This document shows, in pieces, positions 11,292 to 23,168 of a stretch of 64,000 nucleotides of DNA. Position 1 is the first letter of the stretch, and every line of letters starts with the position of its first letter. The stretch is taken from assembly GCF_964204645.1 (NCBI RefSeq), contig NC_134027.1, positions 11,394,485-11,458,484 of the forward strand, given 5' to 3'. The notes under the pieces were generated by a model. The model made no database searches, was not told where the DNA came from, and worked only from the letters and a program-made list of their open reading frames with translations. The translations under genes were made by a program, and so were the position numbers. Origin of the DNA: Tubulanus polymorphus (Eukaryota; Nemertea; Palaeonemertea; Tubulaniformes; Tubulanidae).

Positions 11292-12546
11292 AATGGTGGC
11301 ATGCATGGTCTCGCCTTTCATTGGCTATTGATCAGACGCTCGGCAAGCGCAAACTAGGCGATTGTGGACGATTCGTTGTCAGAAAATCTTTGGCAGCCGA
11401 ACACAGTCGCCATCGGCCGCACATCTGACGATTTCCAGCCAGTTTCGTCGATGTGACGAAATACCGGCAAGAAAACGTCAGATATACTGCGGGCTTAATC
11501 CCCGGAACGCACCAGTTCCCCCACTTAAGGGGAATGTCGTACTGATATAAAATAACTTGCGAAGAAATCCTGTGATTCATCAGATATCAAACTAGGTAAC
11601 CGTACTTGATTATATTTTACGTAAAATGTACGCCCCATTCATTAGACCGTGGGTGAATTGGATATACTACAGGTGAACGGGACCAGAATTAATCGTCATA
11701 AATGCAGCCATAATCGCGAATGCTTCTTGTGTATAATCTTTGTTCTACCCGGAGACTCCTTTGAACTCGAGAAATCTTTCCGAGTCGAATTATCGAAATA
11801 GAGCGTGAATTAACATTAACAATTCATATGGTAAGGGTACGCGCCGCCATACAACAATACCTTGTTTAATTATCACCTGACACTAACAAAAATAGCGATT
11901 GACTCGAGTTAGAAGGAGTCTCTATTGTAGCCGTTCTTCTTCCGCAGCTTCAAATTCAGTCGAACTTTACTAGTTTTTGTTAATCGATAAATATGTTATG
12001 TAACGGTTATGTTTATAAATTACACATATCAATTAGCATCAGATTTCGTAATAAATACCGTTCTGATGTACATTAGTTACATATATACGGCGTGTTCTCT
12101 TTGTATTTCTGCAGGATCTTCATTTCTCTAAGTTGGAATAAGAGCGATTGAAAGTGCGCCTGTTTCTTCGCGACTACACTGTAAGACACGGAATCAACGG
12201 AATCCGCCCTACGGCCCTTACTTTCCGATGCGCTAGTAGTAGCAAAGGGCTTTCAGGTTGATAACAAAAATTGTGGTAGGCCACGTAACGCTTTTAATTT
12301 GTACACACTGGACAAAAAAACGTACATTGGCCGCTGCATTATCACTGCCGTTTAGCAAATCATAACGATCTATGCCTGTCGACTAATAGCATCCGATTTG
12401 TTTAACCTCTGAGCTCGTACCTGTTAAGACTCTTTTCCTCTCGAGCCATGAATATCGATATCTATGTAATGCTTAACAAGCGAGGACACGATTATCCGCG
12501 ATCGCCAGCAACGACCGACTGTGCCGTGACCAGTGGACATGTCCTT
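11292..12546. other. Unassigned intergenic sequence
   Basis: No supported feature. Overlapping short frames on both strands near 11332-11580 look like chance in a moderately GC-rich stretch. Confidence 0.4.
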
Positions 12547-12690
12547 AAAGGCTGGCTTATGTCGACAAGCAACGCGACGCCTACCGACTCCTACCGACGC
12601 AATTGAGAGCAACCGTAGGCCGGAGTAGAACATGGGCAACTAGCCGGATATGGCTTGCGACGAGTCGGTAGGGGTCGGGTTGCTAGTGGA
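12547..12690 (+). mobile_element. E element copy 2 (truncated)
   Basis: It begins AAGGCTGGCTTATGTCGAC, continues CAACGCGACGCCTACCGAC, and then has GTAGGCCGGAGTAGAACATG and CGACGAGTCGGTAGG, all present in the 598-bp copy at 21012 but rearranged. The right end is lost. Confidence 0.6.
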
Positions 12691-13321
12691 ACACCGTCGA
12701 TAAGACAATGGCATCCAGTGTTGTCCCATGCGCCCATTTCCAACCAGTTGCAACCAATCGTATCATATTGCAAGTCGACTTTCACCCGTCTTATGCTATA
12801 TACCAAATCATCAAAAACATCATCCACACAATTAGCCGATGTCAAGAGTATCAACATTTACTCCAAAATAGCTATCAGTAAATATTTTCAATTGATCAAT
12901 CTAAAGGTATTACATCGACAAAAAATACAAACACTTAAGCACAAAAACTAAATAGAATTTATAGTTGTGACTTTGTCATGGATTGAAGTAATGAGAAACT
13001 GCCAAGGCTACTGTGGCGAGTGAAGGACTCACCAGGTTTGCCACTAATTATGGATTCCTTCTTGGAACTCATAATTGCTCTGTAATTTTCTCAAATTCGA
13101 TGAACGGCGAATGAAGATTGTGAGAAGATTGTGATTTGCCATTTGGATATGAAGCCTGATATTCTAGATTAAAGTTAATCGTGAGAATGAACTAATTTTG
13201 ATAAAGCACATCGACATCACAGTGGCGCCATCTAGAGGGATAGCTGATGTGCTTAGTAAAGGTAGGGAGGTGGGAGTGATGCAGCGGCAAGCGTCATAGG
13301 TCACTCCCAGTTAGCATTCAC
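12691..13321. other. Unassigned intergenic sequence
   Basis: AT-rich; nothing recognised apart from a short purine-rich patch near 13258-13276. Confidence 0.35.
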
Positions 13322-13425
13322 ATGGAATGATGTGACCTGTGCTAAAATTTGGCTCAGGCCCGTGTCGAACAGGCACCAGTGTGAATATTTTGCCGAGGCC
13401 TGATCTCGCACTGGTCAAAGAAACT
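13322..13425 (-). mobile_element. A element fragment
   Basis: It keeps CTGTGCTAAAATTTGGCTC, CAGGCACCAGTGTGAA and GAGGCCTGATC, fragments of the A consensus. Both terminal repeats are missing. Confidence 0.5.
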
Positions 13426-15203
13426 TGATTTTATAATACGCTTGAACCAAAAGTCCGTTGAGATTTTTTCTGTCCGATTAATCGCGCATAAAATGATAAA
13501 CGATACCCTTGAAATACATCTAACGGGATGTAATAGTAATAGACGAACGCCTCGTGGATACGAACAACTACCAAATGTCCGCCGGGTGTAAAACGCTCAT
13601 TTGATTGAATTCGAGAGATGTTGAATTGTGTTTAAACTTCGCTCGATCAAAAGAGATCGCGATGAACTGCCTACAGTTTTTACGCTTGATTAGAAATTCG
13701 CCCCATCTGTCGAAAACAGTAGAAAAAGGTGTTCGCACCGACAGAGAGATAGATGCCTGTGCAGGGATTTTTCATTTCCAGGCTCTTGTCACGCGAAGCG
13801 CACCGTGAAAAATTCCCAGAATGTTCCGATTTTTTTCACGACTTCTCGAAAGAGAACCTGCCGGCTCCTCCGAACTCTTGACGACAACGCCGGCGAACGG
13901 GAGACGAAATGACAGATTAGATCTTTGAGTTGAAAAGGGTATGATTAAAGAACAGGCTGGAGCTGGTGTTCACCGGATGATTCAATACGCTCCTTCAATA
14001 CGGATTTCTTTAATGCCACGTCGAGATCAAAATACCTGATCATGTGTCTGCGAAATATAATCACTGGAGGCACCGGTTAGTCATGCACAGAAAATCTAAT
14101 GACCCGGTGATGTGGCGGCAAACCGGTTTTTCTAAATTTTCACCAGAGGTGCAGGTTTTGATCAGGTGTTTGAGTGGCATAGCTGGGAAAAACGACAAAT
14201 GTCATAATGATGGGCTTCCTGGAGTGCAAATGTGGCAATCAATGATTCCGATAGTGAGGATCGACCAAGGATACGCCCATACCAAGTGGCGGTTCAGGGG
14301 TAGCGAACGAACCGCCCTTCGAAGTCAGTGTCATAACATTTGGGTCAAGATTTTGCGAAATTTGGGTACAATTTTCATGTTTTTTTTCCTCGGAAAATGA
14401 AAGGTAATCCACCCTCCAATGATTCGTCCAAGTACCCGGGGACTTCATATTTTAGATGTGCCCTTTTTCAACAGGTAAGTGCCCCTTTTCATGGTAAAAT
14501 GTGCCCTTTTTCTTGAAATAGAACTACCCCTCAAAAAGCTCGGAACGGGCCTGAAGACACTAGTAAGTGGGTTATCCAATCATCATCATCGCGTTCTTCT
14601 ATAGACACTTAAATTACCGTAAAATTTAGCCAATCTTATCTTGAATTAAACAAATAATGGAAAACTATACTCTTATGATAAACTATTGACCACGTAAAAC
14701 TGCCCCTGGTAAAACCGCATGTTATATGAAATAAACCATGCAAATTCAAATGACACATATGAAATAACAAAATAAAACCAAAATCTGATTTCAAAAACAG
14801 CTATCAAACCTATTGGCGAGAATTTGATATCAAAATTTACAATTCTAAAAAGCGTTTTTGGATTGATCTTGGTTTTTCAATTTCATACAACAAGACACAC
14901 ATAACAGTTTGATTCCCTCCCATTAAAGCATAGATTTCATAAGACTAAACAGGTGAAAATTCAATATGGTTGAAGACCTTGCCTTTTTCTGATTTATACA
15001 ACATCATGGTTAATGAGTAAAGAAAATGTTCTCCTAAATATTCTAGGGAGAAGATAAACTTTTTCTCTTAACGTTTGTGGATTGCCTATGCAGCACGAAC
15101 CACCATCTCCCTTCACACATTCCTACGAAAGTGCGAAGATCATACTTTTTGAAGTACGAAGATGAAATATCTAACATTCGCGGCGTTATTTCATTTTTTC
15201 GAT
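13426..15203. other. Unassigned intergenic sequence
   Basis: No gene is supported. At 14396-14560 repeated words GTGCCCTTTTTC, GTGCCCCTTTTC and ACTACCCCTC resemble pieces near 28600-28700 and 46910-46990, suggesting a degraded dispersed repeat. Confidence 0.4.
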
Positions 15204-15290
15204 CGGAAATGTCTCAGGTGAAGTACTGAACACACGCGAAGCTTGGGAAATCAAATATTGGAAGAATGGTGATAAAGTGCCGAACGTCTG
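15204..15290 (+). repeat. Dispersed TGTCTCAGGTGAAGTACTG repeat, copy 1
   Basis: It shares AATGTCTCAGGTGAAGTACTG, AACACACGCGAAG and the following spacing with the cluster at 61645-62090. It lies directly before the 49-bp minisatellite. Confidence 0.5.
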
Positions 15291-15291
15291 A

Positions 15292-15595
15292 GGAGATAGG
15301 TCCAGGCTATATGGTTTGATTACTGCGCAGATCTGTCTGTGGGGACAGGTCCAGGCTATATGGTTTGATTACTGTGCAGATCTGTCTGAGGGGACTGGTC
15401 CAGGCTAGACGATTAGATAACTACGCAGATCTGTCTGAAGGGATAGGTCCAGGCTATATGGTTAGATAACTGGTGCAGATCTGTCTGAGGGAATAGGTCC
15501 AGGCTATATGGTTAGATAACTGTGGAGATCTGTCAGAAGGGATAGGTCCAGGCTATATGATTATATAACTACGCAGATCCGTCATTATATCATAT
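15292..15595 (+). repeat. Minisatellite, six copies of a 49-bp unit
   Basis: The unit is built from GGTCCAGGCTATATGGTT, GATTACTGCGCAG and ATCTGTCTGAGGGGA. TCCAGG recurs at 15300, 15350, 15399, 15448, 15498 and 15547, giving periods of 50, 49, 49, 50 and 49. Copies differ by a few substitutions, and the last is the most diverged. Confidence 0.95.
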
Positions 15596-15954
15596 ACTGT
15601 CACACACTATTCCGTGATAATTGAAGCCCAATGGAATTGTGTTATGTTTATATAGTTACCATCCTTAATTACACATTTCGCTGGTAATAAGCATTGGATG
15701 CTTCAATGAAATCTTGATCTAACCATGTCGTGCGCCGTTTTAGGTGATCACGGTACGGTTTAACGATTATATCGAAAGCCGCTGCTGCTCAAGTGACCGC
15801 GTGTCACATGTTATGGCTATGAAAAACAGCTCCCCTGAAAAAAACCATCATGACAAACCAGATGACTCGATAATATGAGAAAGTTATTCGAGCGGCTTGG
15901 ATACAAATGCCATGAGATTTTGCGGAGCTGCAAATCTTTTCAGGGGCTATCAAA

Positions 15955-16184
15955 AGCCACAGTCGCGCAAAATTTTGCCAAATTAGGCCATTCGCATGGG
16001 TGACAAATGGCCGGTGTCCGAGCCAAATTTTGGCACGGGTCACATTATTGTGAGCGAATTCTAACTCAAACTGGTTCTGGAAGTGACGTGCCTTTCTTTT
16101 TTTCACAGCAATGGTTGGTATCTGAATAGGCCTAATTTGACTCGTGCCTGATCCAAGCCAAATCATCCCCGTGCGATTGCGGCT
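15955..16184 (+). mobile_element. A element copy (internally deleted)
   Basis: It begins AGCCACAGTCGCGC and ends GTGCGATTGCGGCT. Retained words are GAGCCAAATTTTGGCACGGG, CTGGTTCTGGAAGTGA and TTTGACTCGTGCCTGATCC. Confidence 0.7.
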
Positions 16185-16240
16185 AATGAAAAAAAAAAGA
16201 AAACATTTTCAGGAAAATGTACAAATCTATCGGAGCGGAA

Positions 16241-16600
16241 GGATATAGAACCAAGAGCAATACCTCCCCATCTTTCAAATACTGAAATCAGGAATAGCTG
16301 GAAGATCAGAAGCTTGTGAAGCTGCTTAGGGATATAGAACCAAGAGCAATACCTCCCCATCTTTCAAATACTGAAATCCGAAATAGCTGGAAGATCAGAA
16401 GCTTGTGAAGCTGCTTAGGGATATAGAACCAAGAGCAATACCTCCCCATCTTTCAAATACTGAAATCAGGAATAGCTGGAAGATCAGAAGCTTGTGAAGC
16501 TTTAAGGATATAGAACCAAGAGCAATACCTCCCCATCTTTCAAATACTGAAATCAGAAATAGCTGGAAGATCAGAAGCTTGTGAAGCTGCTAAGGGATAT
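16241..16600 (+). repeat. Minisatellite, four copies of an 87-89-bp unit
   Basis: GGATATAG recurs at 16241, 16330, 16419, 16506 and, as a partial unit (GGGATATACG), near 16594. The unit reads through CCTCCCCATCTTTCAAATAC and GATCAGAAGCTTGTGAAGC. Copies are nearly identical, so the array is young. The third copy lacks two bases at its end. Confidence 0.95.
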
Positions 16601-17410
16601 ACGCCCGGGAAATATATGGAAAGTGACTGATATGATATGAACAACTGTAGAATATATATAACACCACCTGTTTGTCGTAATACATCATTTTCCTTTTAAT
16701 TCCATTTTGTCAGATTTTTCCGATTAAATCTTATACAAGGTACATTCATTGAAAAGGTTGCTTATTCATTACACGGAAGGTGCAATCTCGTGATAATGTA
16801 AGGTATACACTGCACTAATGTGATGAAAGATAAACTGCACAAAATTTCTTTTTGGATCTTAATAGGACATACATTCATTTAGAAGATTGCCTATTCATTA
16901 CACAGATGGGGCAAGGCACTCTGCTTTTAGGGGGCGAAAGAAATACCATACCGAGGAGGGCTAGGACGTAAGTGAATGCATTATGAATTGGGTTTCTGGA
17001 GCATACAATACTTTGCTGTCAGTTGGTACAGTATATCTAGATGTATTAACACCTGTATTACTAAACAAACTTTTATCGAATAGAGAGCACACATTGCACA
17101 TAGTGTTATCAACAAGCTGTAATTCTGTATCGATAAAACTGGCATATGGGATATGCATGAAATATCAACCGAAAATGGTCTGGTATTACAGAGTAGTTGA
17201 AAATATGATGGTTTATGATTACTTAATGGTTTTTTAAACTTTAAAATAGGGAATGACCCTATTATTCGTTTGATTTTCTGAGTTGCTTCCCCTTACAAAC
17301 CCACCACATCTGCCACGAGCAAAACAGGGGGTAATCGAAGTTCAGATATAGTTGTGTGATTGGCGGTCGAGGTTACGGAATTTTTTGATTAAATCTAATG
17401 GTCTTATCGC
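16601..17410. other. Unassigned intergenic sequence
   Basis: The sentence-like words TACATTCATTGAAAAGGTTG, TTATTCATTACACGG and a diverged repetition about 120 bp later (ACATTCATTTAGAAGATTGC, TATTCATTACACAG) suggest an old tandem duplication at about 16739-16905. An 84-codon frame at 16983 has no recognised domain. Confidence 0.4.
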
Positions 17411-17620
17411 ATACTAAATGATGGGCGATGATTTGACCGGGTCACTTCCGGAACCAATAGCAATTCACAAGCAATAATTTGACCCGTGCTAAAATTTGGC
17501 TCGGTTCTGGTGCAACGTTTTTGGTCGAGCCAAACAGGCACAGGCCTATTTGGCACCCGTGTGAACAGCTCTTCCTGGCTTTATTTGGCACAGGCCAAAA
17601 ATGCTTGCATGATCGCGTCT
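17411..17620 (-). mobile_element. A element copy (minus, one end)
   Basis: Reverse orientation: CGTGCTAAAATTTGGCTCGG, GTTTTTGGTCGAGCC, GGCACCCGTGTGAACAG and the terminus TGCATGATCGCG. The other end decays near ATACTAAATGATGGG. Confidence 0.65.
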
Positions 17621-18719
17621 CATATTAAAAAAAAAAATTTTTGCTTCAAGTAACAAGGAGAGCAAAAGATTAGTGTTCAGCAACGAAAATGTTAAACCCC
17701 GACTTTATAAGTAAGCCTGTAACTTGCTGAAGTAGAGTTGGAATATACTAGCCTATAGCCAGTCTTGTCTATGGGGAGGGGGGTTGGGGGATGGGTGAGA
17801 CTTTCATTAAAGTCGATTCAACACTCTGAGCAAAGTATTCTCGTGTAAATGTCTGGAAAAAGGCAGCAGATATAATATTGTAAGAGAGCTTTAACACTTT
17901 TTCAGGTTGAAAATGATAATGAGAAAACTGCTCAAGAGCGTGATTGGTGAACTCAGGAATTTTCACATCCTCACAAACAGCAATTTTCACATTTATCACC
18001 ACAAGATTTATCACATTTTTTCACATGATCTTTTCGGATTGTCACATTTTTTTCACATCAAGGCACAATAACATGAGCTGTTAGTTACTGATCACAATCG
18101 TGACGGATTACGGTAAAATTCCTTAAATTCAACACGGCTCGTGCATGAATTCTGAGCTCCACGGTATACGGCAAAAAAAGACATCAAAATATTTTGACTG
18201 ACACTTTTCTTTCAAGACACTTATCTGATTTTTCATAGACTCGAATTTTGCATATTTTTGAAAATCTTTTAAGCAGAATATCTTTTTCCACATAAGGTTC
18301 ACCCCCGATAATATTTCTTTTCCTCTTGGCATTGGAAAATTGCTAGAAAGCTTAAAAATCTATCCTCCTCGAAGTAAATCTTAAAGATTCTCAAAAGAAA
18401 TAGACCTACGTAAGTTCAAACGGCATCATAGATAGAGCAAATGCACAAATACAAGTCTCTCGAAGAGGAAAAATAAATAAATCTCTTTGATGTCAACTTC
18501 ACTATGAAGCTTTAGGGGCTTAAGGGAGTATATTTTTCAATCCGCAAACTGCTGGATGAGCCGCATCATCTTTTACCATTGTACTCGAAGATTGTTTATA
18601 AAAACCTAAGAACCAACCACGCAATTTCTCTTCATCTGCACGAGGAGCGTATATTCTAAACAGTTAAAAAACCCACATCACATGACAAGATTAGATAATG
18701 TTATGCGCATCTATGAGCT
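17621..18719. other. Unassigned intergenic sequence
   Basis: Contains a G-rich GGGGAGGGGGGTTGGGGG run (17772-17789) and a TTTTCACAT-rich patch (17955-18060, at least five TTTCACAT-like words). No gene was recognised. Confidence 0.4.
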
Positions 18720-19120
18720 TTTTGACGCCGTAAAAACCGTTGCAATAATGTTTACAAACATAGATAGGGGTTCCGTTATGAGTCAATCTGCACTACTGTC
18801 AACAATATTGGCAATTCAAAATAACACTAATATTATTCAATAATTATACTATTTAATTTTACTAATTATGAATTTTGGCCTTTATTTTGTAATTCGATAT
18901 ATTTCATACCTCTAATTTTATTTTCGATAAATTCTAATGATTATATTTGAGAGGATGTGCCTCATTAATATATCGGGGCTAAACTGGTTGCCAGTCAATT
19001 CAAATCTCGATATATTCAAATCCTAAATAACTTAATTGATCTTTTTATGTAATGTGTTGTCGACAATACTAAGAAATGTGTTATTGTAAAAGGCGTCAAT
19101 AAACTTAGTTTTCTTGTTTC
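18720..19120 (+). mobile_element. G element copy 3
   Basis: From TTTGACGCCGTAAAAACCG to AAAGGCGTCAATAAACTTAG; the outer TTGACGCC and GGCGTCAA are inverted. Internal words are ACAATATTGGCAATTC, AGAGGATGTGCCTC, GGTTGCCAGTCAATTC and TTGATCTTTTTATG. Confidence 0.75.
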
Positions 19121-20467
19121 AGTTACTGATATTCTAATAAATGAACCATGATTTTGTTCCAATAACTCTTATTCAAGGTCTGCAGAGGACAAAAATTCTG
19201 TAATACCATAACGATAAGATGCTCGACAAACATTATTTCCCGTTTTGATTGACTTAGAATGGCAGGTTGAAGCATTAATCAAACATAGACAAACTTGTAG
19301 CTAACCCGGTGCGTTATAGGACAGACAGAATAAACAGGTTTCAGAGCGCGACGACGAGGCCTTCGCCGCCGAAGCAGATCTAAAGGACAGCGAACGCAGC
19401 CAAAGTGATCGGACAAGCAATCAACCACTTTGCGCGGAACAAACATAAACAAATCGGCATCCAGTCGAACACCGGCGAATGAATGCCCGGTTTTTCATCG
19501 AGAGAGCGATAAAGAAAAACTAACAACGCCAAGTTTACGTGAGCTAACACCGGCGCGCCGGAGTGCCCTGTCAACAGCGATCGCACCGAGCGCGCGTGCA
19601 CAGGAAAAACAAATCTTATCACAAACAAACCATCTATTTTCGTCGCTGCGGAATCGCTGCAAAAGCATCTCGACCGACGGCCGATCTAGAGCTGAGAATC
19701 GTATCCGAATACTTCCGATGATGCAAACATAAATCGCGAATAGTTCCGTCAATATTTGCGTTTCGAATATTGACAAGCAATCGAGCGTTTTACCGTTGAG
19801 TCGATAAAAGGGGAAAGTTATAAAAAAAGACTACCTTGAAAATGAAGAGCGCAAATATAAGCGGTCGGTCACCGGATAACGGATGTACGTTCGGTTTCCA
19901 GTTCCGACGTCAGTACGCGATGTCTTTGAAGCTCGGAAGACCGACGAGATTCCCAGACGACAAAAAATACCGGCGACATTCCGAGAAAGCTCTCGAAAAT
20001 AGACGATCGATGAATTTTCCGGCCCGGGAGTGACATAAAACAACGTTATCGGAGACGCAAAGAACGCGGGCTGCGGCGTTATATTCGTTTCCGAAATAGA
20101 GAAGAAAAATCGTCTTTTAAAAAGTGCGATATATGCGGTTAAACCGACCTGTTCGAACGTTTTTTTTGTTCCGACCGCTGTAAGCAGGTGCGGCGTGTAA
20201 GACATTTGATGACCGTTCAATAAAAGAAAGGAAACATTGAATACCGTCCGCTAATCTAGGCGCGGTGATGAAAAAAACAAAACAAAAAAAACATCTCCAA
20301 TTCTAAACATTACCTCGGAGAAAAATGTCATGTTACCCACAAGTGGGATTAATACATAATTGCTTTACAACCGCGCATTGAGTCTGAAATCGACAGATCT
20401 TTTAGTTAATGTAGGAATTAATGAAGGCTTGAGAGCAGCGAAGGTGATCGAAGTAAGGAAGCTATAT
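19121..20467. other. CpG-dense unique block
   Basis: From about 19320 to 20270 the sequence is rich in CG dinucleotides and lacks the window's repeat families. Overlapping open frames on both strands (82-129 codons) have no domain match I know. It may be a regulatory block or contain exons I cannot recognise. Confidence 0.35.
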
Positions 20468-20568
20468 AGCCGGGATCACCCAAGCATTCACACGGTTGCC
20501 AAATTGACTCGGGCCTGATCCGTGCCTATTTGGCCCGGGCCAAATTGTCTCTTGTTTGATCGTGACTT
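20468..20568 (+). mobile_element. A element, short deletion derivative
   Basis: About 100 bp: AGCCGGGATCACCCAAGCA joined directly to GACTCGGGCCTGATCCGTGC and ending GTTTGATCGTGAC. The middle two-thirds of the element is deleted, leaving little more than both ends. Confidence 0.7.
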
Positions 20569-21011
20569 ATTTAGCCCCCTTATATATCAGCGTCATAAAC
20601 GAGCGAAGGGGGACTTTCAAGAATGATGATTCTACTAAACTTGTGTACATTTTCGAGAACTTCTTTAAACCTAAGAATTGTATCATAACCACGATTGCCC
20701 ATGACAAGTTACGAATTTCTTATTCGATAACATGATTTATAATTTACAATTCAAACCATGTGAAGCATGCTAGTTGACAACCATGGATCGTCAGCAGTGA
20801 CACACATACCGTGTATAGAACAATAAAGCTACAGCGAGTCACATTTACAGACTATCGGCAAGGTCACAAAGTCAACATTCTAAGAATCCGCTCATCTTTC
20901 TTCTGCGATTCAAATCAATTGTTACAAGTGTTCTTTCTGATTAATGTCAAATTTTCCCGACGTTTATCATCTAGCTTTTATCTACACCTTGTGTTCACTC
21001 TTACAAAACTA
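20569..21011. other. Unassigned sequence
   Basis: AT-rich; no gene or repeat recognised. The 108-codon frame starting at 20811 runs into the E element and is not credible as a gene. Confidence 0.4.
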
Positions 21012-21609
21012 AAGGCTGGCTTATGTCAACGCGACGCCTACCGACGCAACTGGGTTTATCGCCGATTAGCTGCCTACGAGAGGCCGCAGTTGCTGCTCTA
21101 TCGGTTCGACATAAGCCGGTTTGCGACGGCAACCTGACGCCTACCGACTCGTCGCAAGCCGTATCCGGCTAGTTGCCCATGTTCTACTCCGGCCTACGGT
21201 AGGCGGACAGTTGCTTTCGATCGCAACCGACATAAGCTCATCTGCGACGCGACGGAAATGAGCAAGGGTTCCAGCCAATAAGAGACCACATATACATAGT
21301 ACAAATTATGACCGCTAGTTAGCGTCATTCGTAATTAGTCATAAACTTTCAAATTCAAGTATTTCGAAAGGTAAACCAAACCTTCAGCATGGCAGATGAC
21401 TGAACCGAAGATCTAGAAGTGAAATTGGTAGAATTATGGTGTGAGCGGCCATCTTTATATAATGTCGCTATCACATTGCATTCAAAACAGAATCAGAAAG
21501 ATAAGAGCAGCAACTGGCGGCCTCTCGTAGGCCACTAGTTGCCGCTTATCAGCGACAAACCCAGTTGCGTCGGTAGGCGTCGCGTTGCTTGTCAACATAA
21601 GCCAGCCTT
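21012..21609 (+). mobile_element. E element copy 1, 598 bp with long terminal inverted repeats
   Basis: Left end AAGGCTGGCTTATGTC, then CAACGCGACGCCTACCGACG, CAACTGGGTTTATCGCC and CCTACGAGAGGCCGC. The right end is the complement of the same words in reverse order, with a short extra stretch (CTTGTCA). The terminal repeats are about 90 bp. Inside, a second block GACGCCTACCGACTCGTCGC repeats the terminal motif. No transposase frame is present. Confidence 0.8.
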
Positions 21610-21663
21610 AACGGATATATCATATCATGCGTATATTCTAATTCTAATGACCTACCATGACAT

Positions 21664-21974
21664 AAGCCGCAATCACACGGACACAATTTGGCCCGGATCA
21701 GGCTTGGGCCAAATTTGGCCCGTGCCTAATTAGAGAGCGCGTTCACACGCAAATCATTCACTCAATACTAAACAATGATCAAACAAAGCGAAGTGGATCA
21801 TTTCCGGTGCCAGTTGAAATACAAACGCAATCATTTGTCTGGTGCTAAAATTTGGCTCGGGCCTGGTCCGTTTTTGGTCGGGCCAAATTTGGTCTGGGCC
21901 AAACAGGCTCGGGCCCAATTGGCACCCGTGTGAACAGTTGTTCCAGGCCAAAAGTGCTCGTGTGATCGAGGCTA
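21664..21974 (-). mobile_element. A element copy, near full length (minus)
   Basis: About 311 bp. It reads AGCCGCAATCACACGGACAC at one side and GCTCGTGTGATCGAGGCT at the other. The order of CACACGCAAATCATTCACTC, CATTTCCGGTGCCAG, GCTAAAATTTGGCTCGGGCC and GGCACCCGTGTGAACAG is the exact reverse of the 51863 copy. Flanking dinucleotides are TA on both sides. Confidence 0.85.
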
Positions 21975-22396
21975 TAGCAAGACTGGGCTTTATGAATCTT
22001 CGATAGATATACATATCAATAATTCATTTGCAACGTTGATAAGGATCGGCGAATACATCAATCCCTGAAAACCCCCAATTTAGCCGAGTAACTCCGCGTG
22101 TATATTCATCATTGATGACACGAAGGAAAAGCGGATAACAAAACGAAAGCAAATCCTCTCTTCCTATTTTTCCATTCGTTTGAATACGGAAAGCTATCGC
22201 AAATATGATATCTAATACTCAGGGGCGGGTTAGTAGTCCAATAATATTTCGTAGATAAAAGAATTGATCCTGAAAATACACAGCAATATTTATCCGCCAT
22301 CATCTTGGCATGTATTTCATTAATCTTTTAAAATGTCGAGAAACTTTTCGTCAGTAATTGTTACATAACCACTTCCCCGGAGTCGATCGAACTGAT
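21975..22396. other. Unassigned sequence
   Basis: No gene or repeat recognised. Confidence 0.35.
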
Positions 22397-23168
22397 AAGC
22401 CGCGTTCAAACGACAGCTAGTTAGACCGGTCTAAATTAGTTAGGCCTAAATCTAAATTAGACCTGGTCCGGTCCAAATTTAGATCGGACAAAATTTTGGT
22501 GAGCGTTCACAATGCCTTTGGACACGCGTTGATAAAATCGCTTGTCACCGGGCCAACAAGATGCCACCATCTGCTAAATAATTAACTGGGCAGGGATGAA
22601 GTCTTACTTCCAGCTTCCAAGTAGGGCAAGACATTCTTCATTTGACCAATTCGATCCTCTGTCAGGTTAAGACATTTTGCGAATTCGATTTTATTCTATC
22701 ACGCTGAACCTTTAGCTGTTGTTTAAACACGATTCAAAACACGGAAGGAAAACGGATGATGATTGCGCATACGAATACGAATATTTGTTACACTCCAAAC
22801 ATTTCCATGGTAAAGGGAGGAAAAACAGTACTTAAAATTAATTACATAAGCGGCAATAAAAGCATTTAAAACTTGACTTGATAAACTGGACTCACACTCG
22901 ACCGCAGAGGTCACGACATCTACCGCAGATTAAGAATTACGATTTAGACCGGACCTGGTACTAGTTTCTATCCACACACATAGATTTAGACCGGTCCAAA
23001 ATTTGGACCGGACCTGGTTCGTTCTTTTAGACTGCCAAATTAGACCGGTCTAAACTAGACCAGTCTAATTTGGAACGGTATTTTTGCCCGTGTGATCACT
23101 TGGTCCGGTTTAAATTGGACCGGACCAAATTTAGACCGGTCTAAATTTCGTCGTGTGAACACGCCTAT
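22397..23168. mobile_element. B element(s): MITE related to A, possibly one element with an insert
   Basis: The left end AAGCCGCGTTCAAACGAC is followed by TTAGACCGGTCTAAATT; the right end is ATTTAGACCGGTCTAAATT then CGTCGTGTGAACACGCCT. Between them are GTCCGGTCCAAATTTAGATC near the left, and TTGGACCGGACCTGG and GTGTGATCACTTGGTCC near the right. The unrelated middle (about 22530-22930) could be an insertion, or these are two separate copies. The outer bases resemble the A termini. Confidence 0.6.

Noticed and set aside
15292-16600. CRISPR-like array
   Set aside because: The repeats are head-to-tail minisatellites with no spacers, in a eukaryotic genome.
19380-20220. Minus-strand frames of 82, 93 and 129 codons as possible gene
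   Set aside because: Three overlapping phases are open at once, the translations have no shared domain, and opposite-strand frames are equally long, so this is a CpG/stop-poor composition effect.
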